A stretch of 64,000 bases of DNA from JABSQH01 sp039177505 (GTDB lineage Bacteria; Actinomycetota; Acidimicrobiia; Acidimicrobiales; Ilumatobacteraceae): assembly GCA_039177505.1 (NCBI GenBank), contig JBCDFR010000017.1:1-64000 (forward strand), read 5' to 3'. Positions within the stretch are counted from its first letter, which is position 1, and every line of letters begins with the position of its first letter. The notes beneath the pieces are model-generated. The model did no database searches. It worked only from the letters and a program-made list of their open reading frames with translations, and was not told the DNA's origin. A program made the translations under genes and the position numbers. Below, in pieces: positions 44,801 to 53,321 of this stretch.

Positions 44801-45290
44801 TCACGATTCCGCTGACTCACCGCCTCCGGCGGCGAAGGTGCTGACGGTGAGCGACGGCGTGTTCCACGGCACCCGTGACGATCGCAGCGGTCGCGCGCTC
44901 GTCGAGCACCTCACCGCAGCGGGCTTCACCGTGGTCGACCACAAGATCACCGCTGACGGTGCCGATGAGGTCGCCGGTCATCTCGACACGATGACCACTG
45001 GATTCGCCGGGCTCGTCGTCACCACGGGCGGTACCGGGTTCGCTCCTCGCGACCAGACGCCGGAGGGGACGCTGCGGGTGATCGAGCGAGAGGCACCCGG
45101 ACTCGCCGAGGCGATGCGCCTGTGCAACCCGCTCGGTCGGCTCTCGCGCGGACGGGCGGGGGTTCGTGGGGCGGCGATCGTGCTCAACACGCCCGGGAGC
45201 ACCAAGGGGTGTGTCGAGCAACTCGATGCGGTGATCGACGTGATCCCACACGCGTTAGCGGTCCTGACCGGCGGCAACATCGGCCACTGA
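44793..45290 (+). CDS. moaB: Molybdopterin adenylyltransferase-like MoaB/MogA protein
   Basis: 165 residues. KVLTVSDGVFHGTRDDRSG is the N-terminal molybdopterin-binding segment and VVTTGGTGFAPRDQTPEGT the family signature. VLNTPGSTKGCVEQL follows. MogA/MoaB proteins adenylylate molybdopterin before metal insertion. With MobA at 12.1 kb it suggests that the organism makes a molybdenum cofactor. The remaining moa genes are not in the window. Confidence 0.88.
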   Translation: MADHDSADSPPPAAKVLTVSDGVFHGTRDDRSGRALVEHLTAAGFTVVDHKITADGADEVAGHLDTMTTGFAGLVVTTGGTGFAPRDQTPEGTLRVIEREAPGLAEAMRLCNPLGRLSRGRAGVRGAAIVLNTPGSTKGCVEQLDAVIDVIPHALAVLTGGNIGH

Positions 45291-45336
45291 ACGGCCGTTG
45301 CTGGAAACTGCCGCGGTCGACCCTCGGGCGCGCCGA

Positions 45337-45342
45337 TAACCT
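45337..45342 (+). promoter_or_regulatory. -10 element of hisG
   Basis: TAACCT ends 8 nt before the GTG at 45351 and no Shine-Dalgarno lies between them, again the leaderless layout. Confidence 0.45.
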
Positions 45343-45350
45343 GCGGCGCC

Positions 45351-46223
45351 GTGCTGCGGATGGTCATTCCCAAGGGTTCGCTCGAGGCGGCGACGCTCGA
45401 CTTGTTCGAGTCCGCCGACCTACCAGTACGCCGCTCGTCCACGGTGGATTACCAGGCGACGATCGACGATCCACGCATCGATTCGGTACGCATCCTGCGA
45501 CCCCAGGAGATCCCGACCTACGTCGCCGAAGGGCTCTTCGACATCGGCATCACTGGTCGAGACTGGATCGAGGAGACCCAATCCCAGGTCGAGTCGCTCG
45601 GTGAACTGAAGTACTCCAAAGCGACGACCAAGCCGATTCGTGTGGTCGTCGCCGTGGCCGGCGACTCGCCGGCCGAGACGGCGGCTGACCTGCCCGACGG
45701 CGTGCGGGTGCAGTCTGAGTATCTCGGGCTCACCAAGCGCTTCTTTGCCGAAAAGGGTGTCCGCGCCGACGTCCGCCTGTCGTACGGCGCGACCGAAGCG
45801 AAAGTGCCCGATATCGCCGACTGCGTCGTCGAGATCACCGAGACCGGTCGAGCGCTCCGGGCCGCGGGCCTGAAGATCATCGACACGATCCTGACGAGCT
45901 ACACCGAGGTAATCGCCAACCCGGCGGCGGCAGCCGACCCTGAGAAGCGACGGGCGATGGGACAGATCCTGACGTTGCTCAACGGGGTCCTGGACGCACG
46001 CGGGCGCGTGTTGCTCAAGATCAACGTGTCAGAAGAACGGCGCGATGCGGTGCTCGAAGTGTTGCCGTCGATGAAGTCGCCTACGGTGTCACCGCTCGCC
46101 GGCGGTGGCTACGCCGTCGAGTCGGTGGTCGAAAAACGCATGATCAACCTCGTGATCCCGGCCCTGCGCGACGCCGGAGCGACCGACCTCGTCGAGATGC
46201 CGATCTCCAAGATCGTCCCGTGA
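45351..46223 (+). CDS. hisG: ATP phosphoribosyltransferase, long form
   Basis: 290 residues from a GTG. RMVIPKGSLEAATLDLFESA and LFDIGITGRDWIEE form the periplasmic-binding-like catalytic halves, with VVEITETGRALRAAGLKII as PRPP loop region. The last ~75 residues (LLKINVSEERRDAVLEVLPS onward) are the ACT-like histidine-binding domain of the HisGL type, so no HisZ is needed and feedback by His is expected. hisE, its usual partner in actinobacteria, is not adjacent. Confidence 0.92.
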   Translation: MLRMVIPKGSLEAATLDLFESADLPVRRSSTVDYQATIDDPRIDSVRILRPQEIPTYVAEGLFDIGITGRDWIEETQSQVESLGELKYSKATTKPIRVVVAVAGDSPAETAADLPDGVRVQSEYLGLTKRFFAEKGVRADVRLSYGATEAKVPDIADCVVEITETGRALRAAGLKIIDTILTSYTEVIANPAAAADPEKRRAMGQILTLLNGVLDARGRVLLKINVSEERRDAVLEVLPSMKSPTVSPLAGGGYAVESVVEKRMINLVIPALRDAGATDLVEMPISKIVP

Positions 46224-46441
46224 CCGAGCGGATGCACGCCATCGAACGCCGCACCGGCGTCGTCGAGGCCTTCGACGGTGAATCCGGCCTGGGCACAATC
46301 GTCGACGACACCGCCGTGAGGTATCCATTTCACTGCGTCGAAGTCGCCGACGGCACTCGGACGATCAAGGTCGGGACCTCCGTCGGCTTCACCGTCAGCA
46401 GCCGGTTCGGGCGGCGCGAGGCGACGGCCATTATCGGGTGA
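46220..46441 (+). CDS. Cold-shock-domain-like small protein
   Basis: 73 residues from a GTG overlapping the hisG stop (GTGA). RRTGVVEAFDGESGLGTIVDD, then RYPFHCVEVADGTRTI and VGFTVSSRFGRREATAI follow the five-strand OB order of cold-shock domains. However, the aromatic RNP1 motif (K-G-F-G-F-I) is weakened to G-L-G-T-I, so nucleic acid binding may be weak or altered. It ends by overlapping the alkyltransferase-like gene, suggesting a coupled hisG-CSD-ATL unit. Confidence 0.65.
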   Translation: MTERMHAIERRTGVVEAFDGESGLGTIVDDTAVRYPFHCVEVADGTRTIKVGTSVGFTVSSRFGRREATAIIG

Positions 46442-46752
46442 CCGATCGGCGCATCGCTGAGTTGCTCGAGGTGCTGATCGCCCTCGAGCCCGGTGAGGTG
46501 ACGACCTACGGCGATGTCGCGGCCACCGCAGGCCATCCACGCCAGGCGCGCCTGGTCGGTCGGATCCTCGGTGAGTTCGCTGACTGGCGCGGAGTCGAGG
46601 TCCCGTGGTGGCGGGTGGTCAACGCGGCCGGGGTGATCCGCACAGCACCGAGAGGACGACAGGCCGTCCTGTTGCGCGCTGAGGGTGTGGTCGTTCGAAA
46701 CGGCCGGGTGCATGATGCACCGATTGGGCGCTTCCACCGCGACTCGCACTAA
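46438..46752 (+). CDS. Alkyltransferase-like protein (ATL)
   Basis: 104 residues from a GTG overlapping the previous stop. It matches the DNA-binding C-terminal domain of O6-alkylguanine-DNA alkyltransferases (GEVTTYGDVAATAGHPRQARLVGRIL). The active-site P-C-H-R-V is VPWWRVVNAAG, with Trp in place of the alkyl-accepting Cys. That substitution defines ATL proteins, which bind alkylated guanine and flag it for nucleotide excision repair, not direct reversal. The conserved Arg finger and Tyr appear in TYGDVA and RVVNAAG. Confidence 0.88.
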   Translation: MTDRRIAELLEVLIALEPGEVTTYGDVAATAGHPRQARLVGRILGEFADWRGVEVPWWRVVNAAGVIRTAPRGRQAVLLRAEGVVVRNGRVHDAPIGRFHRDSH

Positions 46753-46807
46753 GTTCGCCACGTCGGCGCGCCGCCGTCGACGTGGCGACAAAAGGACGGT
46801 GAGTTCG

Positions 46808-48403
46808 GTGTCGGAACGCTCCGATGAGCAACGCTACGAGGGCCTCAGCCCGTTCGAATTGAAGAACAAGCTAATCGCGATGGCCAACGAGTCCGAGGCC
46901 ATGATGCTCAATGCCGGACGCGGGAATCCGAACTGGGTGGCGGTCGAGCCGCGACGAGCGTTCGGTGAGTTGCACCGATTCGCCCTCGACGAATCCGAAC
47001 GCACCGCGATCGCCCCCGGGTTCGGTGGCACGCCGGAACCCGCCGGCATCGCCTCTCGGCTACGCAACCATCTCGGTGGCCCGAGCGCTCAGGGCGCCGA
47101 TCTGCTCAACGCTGTGCTCGACTTCGTGGCCGCCCGATTCGGGTTCGATCTCGATGCGTTCGTGCTCGAACTCTGCGACGCCATCCTCGGCGATCACTAC
47201 CCGGTGCCCGACCGCATGCTGCGCCACTGCGAACAAGTCGTCGATGCCTACCTCGCGTCGGCGCTCGCCGGTGGTGCCTGGCCCGAAGGCAACTTCGACT
47301 TGTTCGCCACCGAGGGTGGCACGGCCGCAATGACGTACGTCTTCCAATCGATGGCCGAGAACAAGCTGATCCACCCCGGCGACACGATCGCCTTGGGCAC
47401 ACCGATCTTCACGCCGTACCTGGAGATTCCGTATCTCGACGACTACCGGCTGATCGAGCTCGAGATCGCGCAGGCCGAGAACGACGAGTGGCGCTACCCG
47501 CCCGAAGAGATCGAGAAGCTCGCCGATCCCAGCGTCAAGGCGTTGTTCGTCGTTAACCCGTCCAATCCGACCTCGCGGGCGATGCATGCCGAAACACTCG
47601 ATGCCTTGTCCGAGCTGGTCGCTACGAAGCGACCAGACCTGATCTTGCTCACCGACGACGTCTACGGCACCTTTGTCGACGGTTTCCGCTCGCTCGCCTC
47701 CGTCGCTCCGAAGAATACGATCCTGGTGTACTCGTGGTCGAAGTTCTTCGGCGCCACCGGATGGCGGCTCGGAGTGATCGGCTTGCACCAGGACAACGTC
47801 TTGGACACCGCGATTCGAGGGCTGCCTGCGGAAGACCGGGCGGCGCTCGACGAGCGCTACGGCACCGTGTTCCTCGACCCGCCGAGCACCAAGCTCATCG
47901 ATCGCATGGTGGCCGACAGCCGCACCGTCGCTCTGCACCACACCGCGGGGCTGTCCACGCCGCAACAGGTGATGATGACGCTGTTCTCGCTGCACTCGCT
48001 GTGCGACGGTGACCGGTCGTATCAGCACGCCGCGCAGGCGATCGTTCAGCACCGGCTGGAGGGCCTCTACTCGGGGCTCGGTGTGGACTATGTCGACTCG
48101 TCGTACGACACGCATTACTACAACACCATCGACGTTCCGCTTCTCGCCGCCGAACGGTTCGGAGACGACTTTGCATCGTGGCTCCGAGCCGCGCACGAAC
48201 CGATCGACTTCGTGTGGCGCTTGGCGCACGAGCACGGCGTAGTGCTGATGGACGGTGGTGGGTTCGATGCTCCCGAGATGTCGATACGGGTCTCACTGGC
48301 GAACCTGCCGACCGACGCCTACCCACAGATCGGTAGGTCGATCTCGGATTTGCTCGCCGACTACCACGGACGATTCGTCGCCGCTGGGAATTCCTCGGCG
48401 TGA
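46808..48403 (+). CDS. asdA: Aspartate 4-decarboxylase (bifunctional aspartate aminotransferase/L-aspartate beta-decarboxylase)
   Basis: 531 residues from a GTG at 46808, 11 nt after AAAGGA; a GTG at 46799 is also possible. It is a fold-type I PLP enzyme. The N-terminal MMLNAGRGNPNWVAVEPRRAF and the region FATEGGTAAMTYVFQSM are typical of the ~530-residue aspartate 4-decarboxylases. The PLP Lys lies in YSWSKFFGATGWRLG. NPSNPTSRAM and LLTDDVYGTFVDG complete the cofactor site. It converts aspartate to alanine and CO2, consuming a cytoplasmic proton. The stop overlaps the first antiporter gene (GTGA). Confidence 0.88.
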   Translation: MSERSDEQRYEGLSPFELKNKLIAMANESEAMMLNAGRGNPNWVAVEPRRAFGELHRFALDESERTAIAPGFGGTPEPAGIASRLRNHLGGPSAQGADLLNAVLDFVAARFGFDLDAFVLELCDAILGDHYPVPDRMLRHCEQVVDAYLASALAGGAWPEGNFDLFATEGGTAAMTYVFQSMAENKLIHPGDTIALGTPIFTPYLEIPYLDDYRLIELEIAQAENDEWRYPPEEIEKLADPSVKALFVVNPSNPTSRAMHAETLDALSELVATKRPDLILLTDDVYGTFVDGFRSLASVAPKNTILVYSWSKFFGATGWRLGVIGLHQDNVLDTAIRGLPAEDRAALDERYGTVFLDPPSTKLIDRMVADSRTVALHHTAGLSTPQQVMMTLFSLHSLCDGDRSYQHAAQAIVQHRLEGLYSGLGVDYVDSSYDTHYYNTIDVPLLAAERFGDDFASWLRAAHEPIDFVWRLAHEHGVVLMDGGGFDAPEMSIRVSLANLPTDAYPQIGRSISDLLADYHGRFVAAGNSSA

Positions 48404-50112
48404 TCGACGCGATCGAAGACCTGTTCGCCGATGCGCCGTTGCTGGCGTTGTTCATCACGATCGCGCTCGGGTACATCCTCGGAAAGTTGTCGATTGGGTC
48501 GTTCACGCTCGGCGGCATCGCCGGGACCCTGATCGTCGGAGTTGCCATCGGCCAATTCGGGGTGCAGATCGACGATGGTGTGAAGACCATCTTCTTCGCG
48601 TTGTTCATCTACGCGGTGGGGTATCAGGGCGGACCACAGTTCGTTCGTTCGCTCAACCGCAGATCGCTGAGTGAGCTGGGCGCTGCGTTCACGATGTGTC
48701 TCATGGGGCTGCTCGTGGTCCTGGCCTTCTCGTTCTCGTTCGATCTCGACCGGGGCACGGCGGCGGGGCTGGCCGCAGGGGGGTTGACGCAGTCGGCGAT
48801 CATCGGCACGGCCGATGAAGCCATCGCCGATCTTGACGGACTCACCTCGGACCAGATCGACGAGATGCAGACCAACGTCGCCGTCGGGTACGCGATCTGC
48901 TACATCTTCGGCAGCATCGGCCCGATCATCATGGCGACGTGGTTCTTCCCGCGCATCATGCGCTGGAACATCAGACGCAAGGCGAAAGAGAAAGCAGCGC
49001 TCATGTCCGGGGGCGCTCCAGAGCTCGAGCCCGGGGAGGTCGAGGCGGTCGAGCTCGTCCAGACGCGGTTCTACCGACTCGACGGCGACGCTGGTGGCGT
49101 AGGGTCGACGGTGCGCGACGTCGACAATGCACTCGGCCAGGCCGCGATCGAGTTGCTCCTACGCGAAGGCAATCGTATAGAACCCGATCTCGATATCGAA
49201 CTCGAACGCGGCGACGTCGTTGCCCTGACGGGTTTCGTCGGCGCGCTTGAGACGGCGGGATCGACGGTGGGCAACGAGGTGCCGGCACCGTTTGGTGTGC
49301 ATCTCGTGGAGGAACAGCGCGATGTCGTCGTCACGAACACCGCGCTCACCGAGGTCTCGTATGGCGAGCTGACCGAGCGGGTCGACGTCGACGCCCGCCG
49401 GGGTGTCTACCCCACGCGCATCCGTCGGCTGGGCCAAGAGCTGCCACTGCTTCCCGATGTCGAATTGAATCGCGGCGACGAATTGACCCTCGTCGGCCGA
49501 CCGGGCGACCTCGACCGAGTGCAGGATCGCATCGGCTATCCGGTCACCCGCGCCAAGACAACCGACTTCGTGTTCTTCGGGGTGGGCATGGCCATTGGCA
49601 TCGCCATCGGACTGATCAGCGTCGACGTGGCCGGCGTACCCGTGACCCTGGGCACGGGCGGCGGATGTCTCGTGGCCGGACTCCTGATGGGCTGGTTGCG
49701 CAGCACGCATCCGCGATACGCCGCCTTGCCCTCCGGCGCCTCCAACTTCTTGCGCGACTTCGGTTTGGCAGTGTTCGTCGGAGTGGTCGGACTCAACTCC
49801 GGAGAACAAGCCCTGCAGGCGATCCAGGATCAGGGCATTCAGCTCTTCCTGATGGGCGTCGGGGTGACGATCATTCCGATGCTGATCACGTTCCCGATCC
49901 TGTACTACGTGTACAAGATCAAAGACCCGATCGACGCGTTGGCTTCGGTCGTCGGCGGGCGCAGCGCCAATCCCGGCTTCGCCGCGCTTCTCGAGAAGGC
50001 CGGCAACGCCACACCGGTGGCGACCTTCACGATCACGTATGCCTTGGCCAACGTGGTGCTCACTGTGTGGGGACCGCTGATCGTCGGCATCGTCGACACC
50101 AACGTCGGCTGA
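48400..50112 (+). CDS. aspT: AspT-type aspartate:alanine antiporter, copy 1
   Basis: 570 residues from a GTG. About five transmembrane helices (residues ~10-175, starting LLALFITIALGYILGKLSIG) are followed by a cytoplasmic part of ~190 residues with two TrkA-C/RCK-like modules (ERGDVVALTGFVGALE and NRGDELTLVGRPGDLD). Five more helices follow (from about 385, FFGVGMAIGIAIGLISV). The conserved GGLTQSAIIGTADEAI and TPVATFTITYALANV are typical of the AAE family (TC 2.A.81). With AsdA it would exchange external aspartate for alanine and build a proton gradient. Roughly 60 % identical by eye to the next gene over the N-terminal part. Confidence 0.88.
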   Translation: MIDAIEDLFADAPLLALFITIALGYILGKLSIGSFTLGGIAGTLIVGVAIGQFGVQIDDGVKTIFFALFIYAVGYQGGPQFVRSLNRRSLSELGAAFTMCLMGLLVVLAFSFSFDLDRGTAAGLAAGGLTQSAIIGTADEAIADLDGLTSDQIDEMQTNVAVGYAICYIFGSIGPIIMATWFFPRIMRWNIRRKAKEKAALMSGGAPELEPGEVEAVELVQTRFYRLDGDAGGVGSTVRDVDNALGQAAIELLLREGNRIEPDLDIELERGDVVALTGFVGALETAGSTVGNEVPAPFGVHLVEEQRDVVVTNTALTEVSYGELTERVDVDARRGVYPTRIRRLGQELPLLPDVELNRGDELTLVGRPGDLDRVQDRIGYPVTRAKTTDFVFFGVGMAIGIAIGLISVDVAGVPVTLGTGGGCLVAGLLMGWLRSTHPRYAALPSGASNFLRDFGLAVFVGVVGLNSGEQALQAIQDQGIQLFLMGVGVTIIPMLITFPILYYVYKIKDPIDALASVVGGRSANPGFAALLEKAGNATPVATFTITYALANVVLTVWGPLIVGIVDTNVG

Positions 50113-50142
50113 TCAGCGTCGGGACGGGTGAGCTGACCGCAG

Positions 50143-51852
50143 ATGTTTGATGCCATCGAGTCGCTGTTCGCAGATGTTCCGCTGCTGCCGTTGTTCGCAA
50201 CCGTGTCGCTCGGCTACATCGTTGGCCAGCTGCGCATCGGATCGTTCGTCCTCGGTGGCACGGCGGCAACGCTGTTGGTCGGGTTGGCGATCGGTCAGTT
50301 CGACGTGTCGTTCAGCGACGACGTGAAGGGGTTGTTCTTTGCGTTGTTCAGTTACTCGGCGGGGTATCGAGGCGGGCCGCAGTTCGCCCGCTCGTTGACC
50401 AAGAAGTCGGTGCGTCACCTGGCAGCAGCGTTCACGATGTGTGTGGTCGGGCTGATCATCGTGCTGTTCTTTGCCTATACGTTCGATCTCGATCGAGGAA
50501 CCGCCGCCGGACTGGCTGGGGGCGGCCTCACTCAGACGACGATCATCGGCACCGCCGACGAAGCAATCGGCAGACTCGATGGGTTGTCGTCGAGCCAGAT
50601 CGACGAGATGCAAGCCAATGTCGCCGCCGTCTACGCCATCACCTACATCTTCGGCTGCATCGGCCCGGTGCTCATGGTCAGCTGGATCATTCCGCGCTTG
50701 ATGCAGTGGAACGTACGACGCGAGGCGCGGGTGAAGGCGGAGAAGATGTCTGGCGGTCGCCTGTTGCTCGAGCCCGGCGAGGTCGACGTTGCAACTCGGG
50801 TGCGCACGCGCTTCTTCCGCGTCGAGTCCGACAGCTGGACCGCGGGAGTGTCGGTCGACGAGATCGGCGAGCGCCTCGAGCACGCCGTGGTCGAACTCGT
50901 CGTCCGAGATGGCGAGACGGTCGAACCGAAACCGGATCTGCGTATCTGCGACGGCGACATCGTTGCCGTGACCGGGTTTGTTGCAACCCTGAGCGAGGCC
51001 CACCCGTTGATCGGCATCGAGGTGCCGGCTCCGCTCGATGTGCACCTCGTCGAAGAGCAACGCGACATCGTGATCACCGAACCCGACGTGGTGGATCGCA
51101 CCTACCTCGAGCTCGTCGAGGCCTCAGAAGGCCGGACCTGGCGCAGTGTGTACCCCACGCGGTTGCGGCGAGCCGGTACCGACATTACCGGTCTCCGGAG
51201 CGTCGAACTCAATCGAGGTGACGAACTCACACTCACCGGCCGTCCCGCGGACCTCGATCGGGTCACCGAGGAGCTCGGCTACTCGGTGACCCGGGCCCGT
51301 GTCACCGATGTCGTGTCGTTCGGCGCCGGCATGGTGCTCGGCGTCGTGATTGGCCTGCTCACCGTCAACGTCGCTGGAGCACCGCTGACGCTCGGCACCG
51401 GCGGCGGATGTCTCGTCGCCGGCCTCGCGATGGGCTGGCTCCGCAGTGTGCACCCGCGGTACGCCGCGTTGCCGGACGGCGCCGCGAACTTTCTCAGCGA
51501 GGTGGGGTTGGCGATCTTCATCGCGATCGTGGGACTGACGTCGGGAGCGACGGCCATCGACACCATGACCGATCAGGGCGCTGAACTCCTGCTCATGGGC
51601 GTAGCAGTCACGATGATCCCGATGTTCATCACCTTTCCGCTGTTGTACTACGTGTACAAGATCAGAGACCCGATCGACGCCCTGGCGACGACAATGGGGG
51701 GGCGCAGCGCTCAGCCGGGGTTTGCAGCGCTCCTCAACGATGCCGGCAACGCCACACCGGTGCCGACGTTCACCGTGACGTTCGCCCTCGCCAATTTGCT
51801 CTTGACGCTGTGGGGTCCGCTGATCGTCGGTGTGGTGCGGCAGAACGCGTGA
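50143..51852 (+). CDS. aspT: AspT-type aspartate:alanine antiporter, copy 2
   Basis: 569 residues with the same 5 TM - TrkA-C pair - 5 TM plan as its neighbour, 30 nt downstream. Matching blocks are GYRGGPQFARSL, GGLTQTTIIGTADEAIGRL, LTLGTGGGCLVAGLAMGWLRS and TPVPTFTVTFALANLLL. The loop and the second half differ more than the first. A tandem duplication with divergence fits best. The two may form heteromers, or one may have changed substrate (for example malate or succinate exchange is known in the wider family). Confidence 0.87.
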   Translation: MFDAIESLFADVPLLPLFATVSLGYIVGQLRIGSFVLGGTAATLLVGLAIGQFDVSFSDDVKGLFFALFSYSAGYRGGPQFARSLTKKSVRHLAAAFTMCVVGLIIVLFFAYTFDLDRGTAAGLAGGGLTQTTIIGTADEAIGRLDGLSSSQIDEMQANVAAVYAITYIFGCIGPVLMVSWIIPRLMQWNVRREARVKAEKMSGGRLLLEPGEVDVATRVRTRFFRVESDSWTAGVSVDEIGERLEHAVVELVVRDGETVEPKPDLRICDGDIVAVTGFVATLSEAHPLIGIEVPAPLDVHLVEEQRDIVITEPDVVDRTYLELVEASEGRTWRSVYPTRLRRAGTDITGLRSVELNRGDELTLTGRPADLDRVTEELGYSVTRARVTDVVSFGAGMVLGVVIGLLTVNVAGAPLTLGTGGGCLVAGLAMGWLRSVHPRYAALPDGAANFLSEVGLAIFIAIVGLTSGATAIDTMTDQGAELLLMGVAVTMIPMFITFPLLYYVYKIRDPIDALATTMGGRSAQPGFAALLNDAGNATPVPTFTVTFALANLLLTLWGPLIVGVVRQNA

Positions 51853-51860
51853 CTGTGGCG

Positions 51861-52247
51861 TCAGGTGTCGCCTGGAGTTGTCGCGCCCTTGACCTGGACA
51901 AACGCGATCCGGATGTTGTTCAGTGCATCGCGCATGGTGCCGGCTTCTTCGCCGAGGCGGTCACCGAGTCCGTCGACGAGGCAGGCCACCGAATCGATGG
52001 CGAGGGCCGCCGCTTCGAGGTTCGGGGGAGTGGCCGACAGGTGGATTGCCGCCAACTCGTAGAGACCCATGACGTGGTTCGTCACGACGACCTCGGCCGG
52101 TACGTCGCCCAGCCGCGCCCGGGCCTCCGTCATCGCCTGCTCGGCTTCGGCGAGCGCATCGAGCTGCTCCTGATCGAGTTGCTCCGGGTTGAAGGCGTCT
52201 GGGTCGAACGGCTGGTCGGGGGAAGCGGCGGAGGTTTCGTCGGTCAC
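51861..52247 (-). CDS. DUF1844 family protein
   Basis: 128 residues from a GTG at 52247. After an acidic, Pro/Gln-rich N-terminus (FDPDAFNPEQLDQEQLDALAE) the helical core VVVTNHVMGLYELAAIHLSA, then AALAIDSVACLVDGLGDRLG and LNNIRIAFVQVKG, matches DUF1844. This family is found beside infC in many actinobacteria, also divergently as here. Function is unknown. The frame upstream of the GTG lacks similarity, and a -10 lies 7 nt upstream of the codon. Confidence 0.8.
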   Translation of the reverse strand: MTDETSAASPDQPFDPDAFNPEQLDQEQLDALAEAEQAMTEARARLGDVPAEVVVTNHVMGLYELAAIHLSATPPNLEAAALAIDSVACLVDGLGDRLGEEAGTMRDALNNIRIAFVQVKGATTPGDT

Positions 52248-52254
52248 AGGCGCT

Positions 52255-52260
52255 ACCCTA
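52255..52260 (-). promoter_or_regulatory. -10 element of the DUF1844 gene
   Basis: On the minus strand TAGGGT ends 7 nt before the GTG at 52247, with TTCGCC 17 bp further upstream as a weak -35. Confidence 0.45.
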
Positions 52261-52282
52261 CCGACGCGACAATTGAGGCGAA

Positions 52283-52299
52283 GTGGGGGCAACTCCCAC
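52283..52299 (+). promoter_or_regulatory. Hairpin in the infC upstream region
   Basis: GTGGG and CCCAC (52283-52287, 52295-52299) enclose a 7-nt loop, in the 219-nt region between the divergent DUF1844 and infC genes. It could belong to an infC-rpmI-rplT leader, where L20 or antitermination control is known in other phyla, or it could be upstream of the promoter. The rest of the gap shows no further clear structure. Confidence 0.25.
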
Positions 52300-52466
52300 C
52301 CGGCCACGGTGTATCGGCAGTGCGAATGTCGACATGCGACGGTGAGTTCGGGTCACAAGGCTGAGGCTGGCAGTGCTGCGAGCCGCTCCGCGTGCAGTTC
52401 GCGTCGAGCGCCGAAAACAGCACATATCGAGACCCAGGGAGACCCTTTGCACAGGAGCGTTCAGCC

Positions 52467-53090
52467 ATAGCACCGCGAAACGACCAACGCGGCGACCAAC
52501 ATCGCGTCAACGATCGGATCCGCTCCCGCGAGGTGCGGTTGATCGGGCCCTCCGGCGATCAGCTGGGGATCAAGCCCGTTCCCGAGGCGTTGCGCATGGC
52601 ACGAGGCCTCGATCTGGACCTCGTCGAAGTGGCGCCGAATGCCAACCCACCCGTCTGCCGAATCATGGATTACGGCAAGTTCAAGTACGAGGAGGGGCAA
52701 AAGGCCAAAGAAGCGCGTCGGAAGTCGACCAACGTGTCGGTCAAAGAGGTCAAGTATCGACCCAAGATCGGCAAAGGTGATTTCAACACCAAGACGCGCA
52801 ACGTGATCCGCTTCATCGATGAGGGGCACAAGGTCAAGGTGACGCTGCAGTTCCGGGGTCGGGAAATGGCCCACCCAGAACTCGGCACCAAGATCCTCGA
52901 CGACGTGCTCGAAGCGGTCGGTCCCGCTGCCAAGGTCGACAGCCAAGCTCGGCTCGAGGGTCGCAGCATGTCGATGGTGCTCTCGCCGGACAAGAAGGCG
53001 CAAGAGGCGATGAAGAAAGCGGCTGCCGAGGCGGCCCGCGCGGCCGAGTCGGCCGATGTCGCCGAGGCTGCCGAGCAGGGAACGGAGTAG
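52467..53090 (+). CDS. infC: Translation initiation factor IF-3
   Basis: 207 residues if translation begins at the ATA at 52467, which AGGAG (52453-52457) precedes by 9 nt. No ATG, GTG or TTG is at a suitable place. A GTG at 52392 would add 25 unrelated residues. The N-domain (HRVNDRIRSREVRLIGPSGDQLG, DLVEVAPNANPPVCRIMDYGKFKYE in parts) and C-domain (VKYRPKIGKGDFNTKTRN, VKVTLQFRGREMAHPELG) are complete. An Ala/Glu-rich tail of ~35 residues follows. Rare AUU/AUA-class starts in infC allow IF-3 to limit its own synthesis. Confidence 0.9.
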   Translation: MAPRNDQRGDQHRVNDRIRSREVRLIGPSGDQLGIKPVPEALRMARGLDLDLVEVAPNANPPVCRIMDYGKFKYEEGQKAKEARRKSTNVSVKEVKYRPKIGKGDFNTKTRNVIRFIDEGHKVKVTLQFRGREMAHPELGTKILDDVLEAVGPAAKVDSQARLEGRSMSMVLSPDKKAQEAMKKAAAEAARAAESADVAEAAEQGTE

Positions 53091-53093
53091 ACG

Positions 53094-53291
53094 ATGCCAA
53101 AAATGAAGACCTCCAAGACCACCGCCAAGCGGTTCAAGAAGACGGGCAGCGGCAAGTTGCGCCGTCAGCAGGCGATGCGCCAGCACCTGTTCGAGAAGAA
53201 GCCGTCGACACGGACTCGTCGTCTGGCCGCTGATGCCGACGTGCACCCCGGCGACGAGAAGCGCATCAAGCGACTCCTCGCCGAGCGCTGA
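53094..53291 (+). CDS. rpmI: 50S ribosomal protein L35
   Basis: 65 residues. PKMKTSKTTAKRFKKTGSGK and the following LRRQQAMRQHLFEKK with basic tail are typical L35. It begins 3 nt after infC and precedes rplT, the conserved infC-rpmI-rplT order. Confidence 0.96.
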   Translation: MPKMKTSKTTAKRFKKTGSGKLRRQQAMRQHLFEKKPSTRTRRLAADADVHPGDEKRIKRLLAER

Positions 53292-53321
53292 GATCGACGA
53301 CGACAAGACGGGAGAAGTGAC

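Noticed and set aside
52392..52466. GTG start for infC at 52392
   Set aside because: It adds 25 residues not found in IF-3 and has no ribosome binding site, whereas AGGAG precedes the ATA at 52467.
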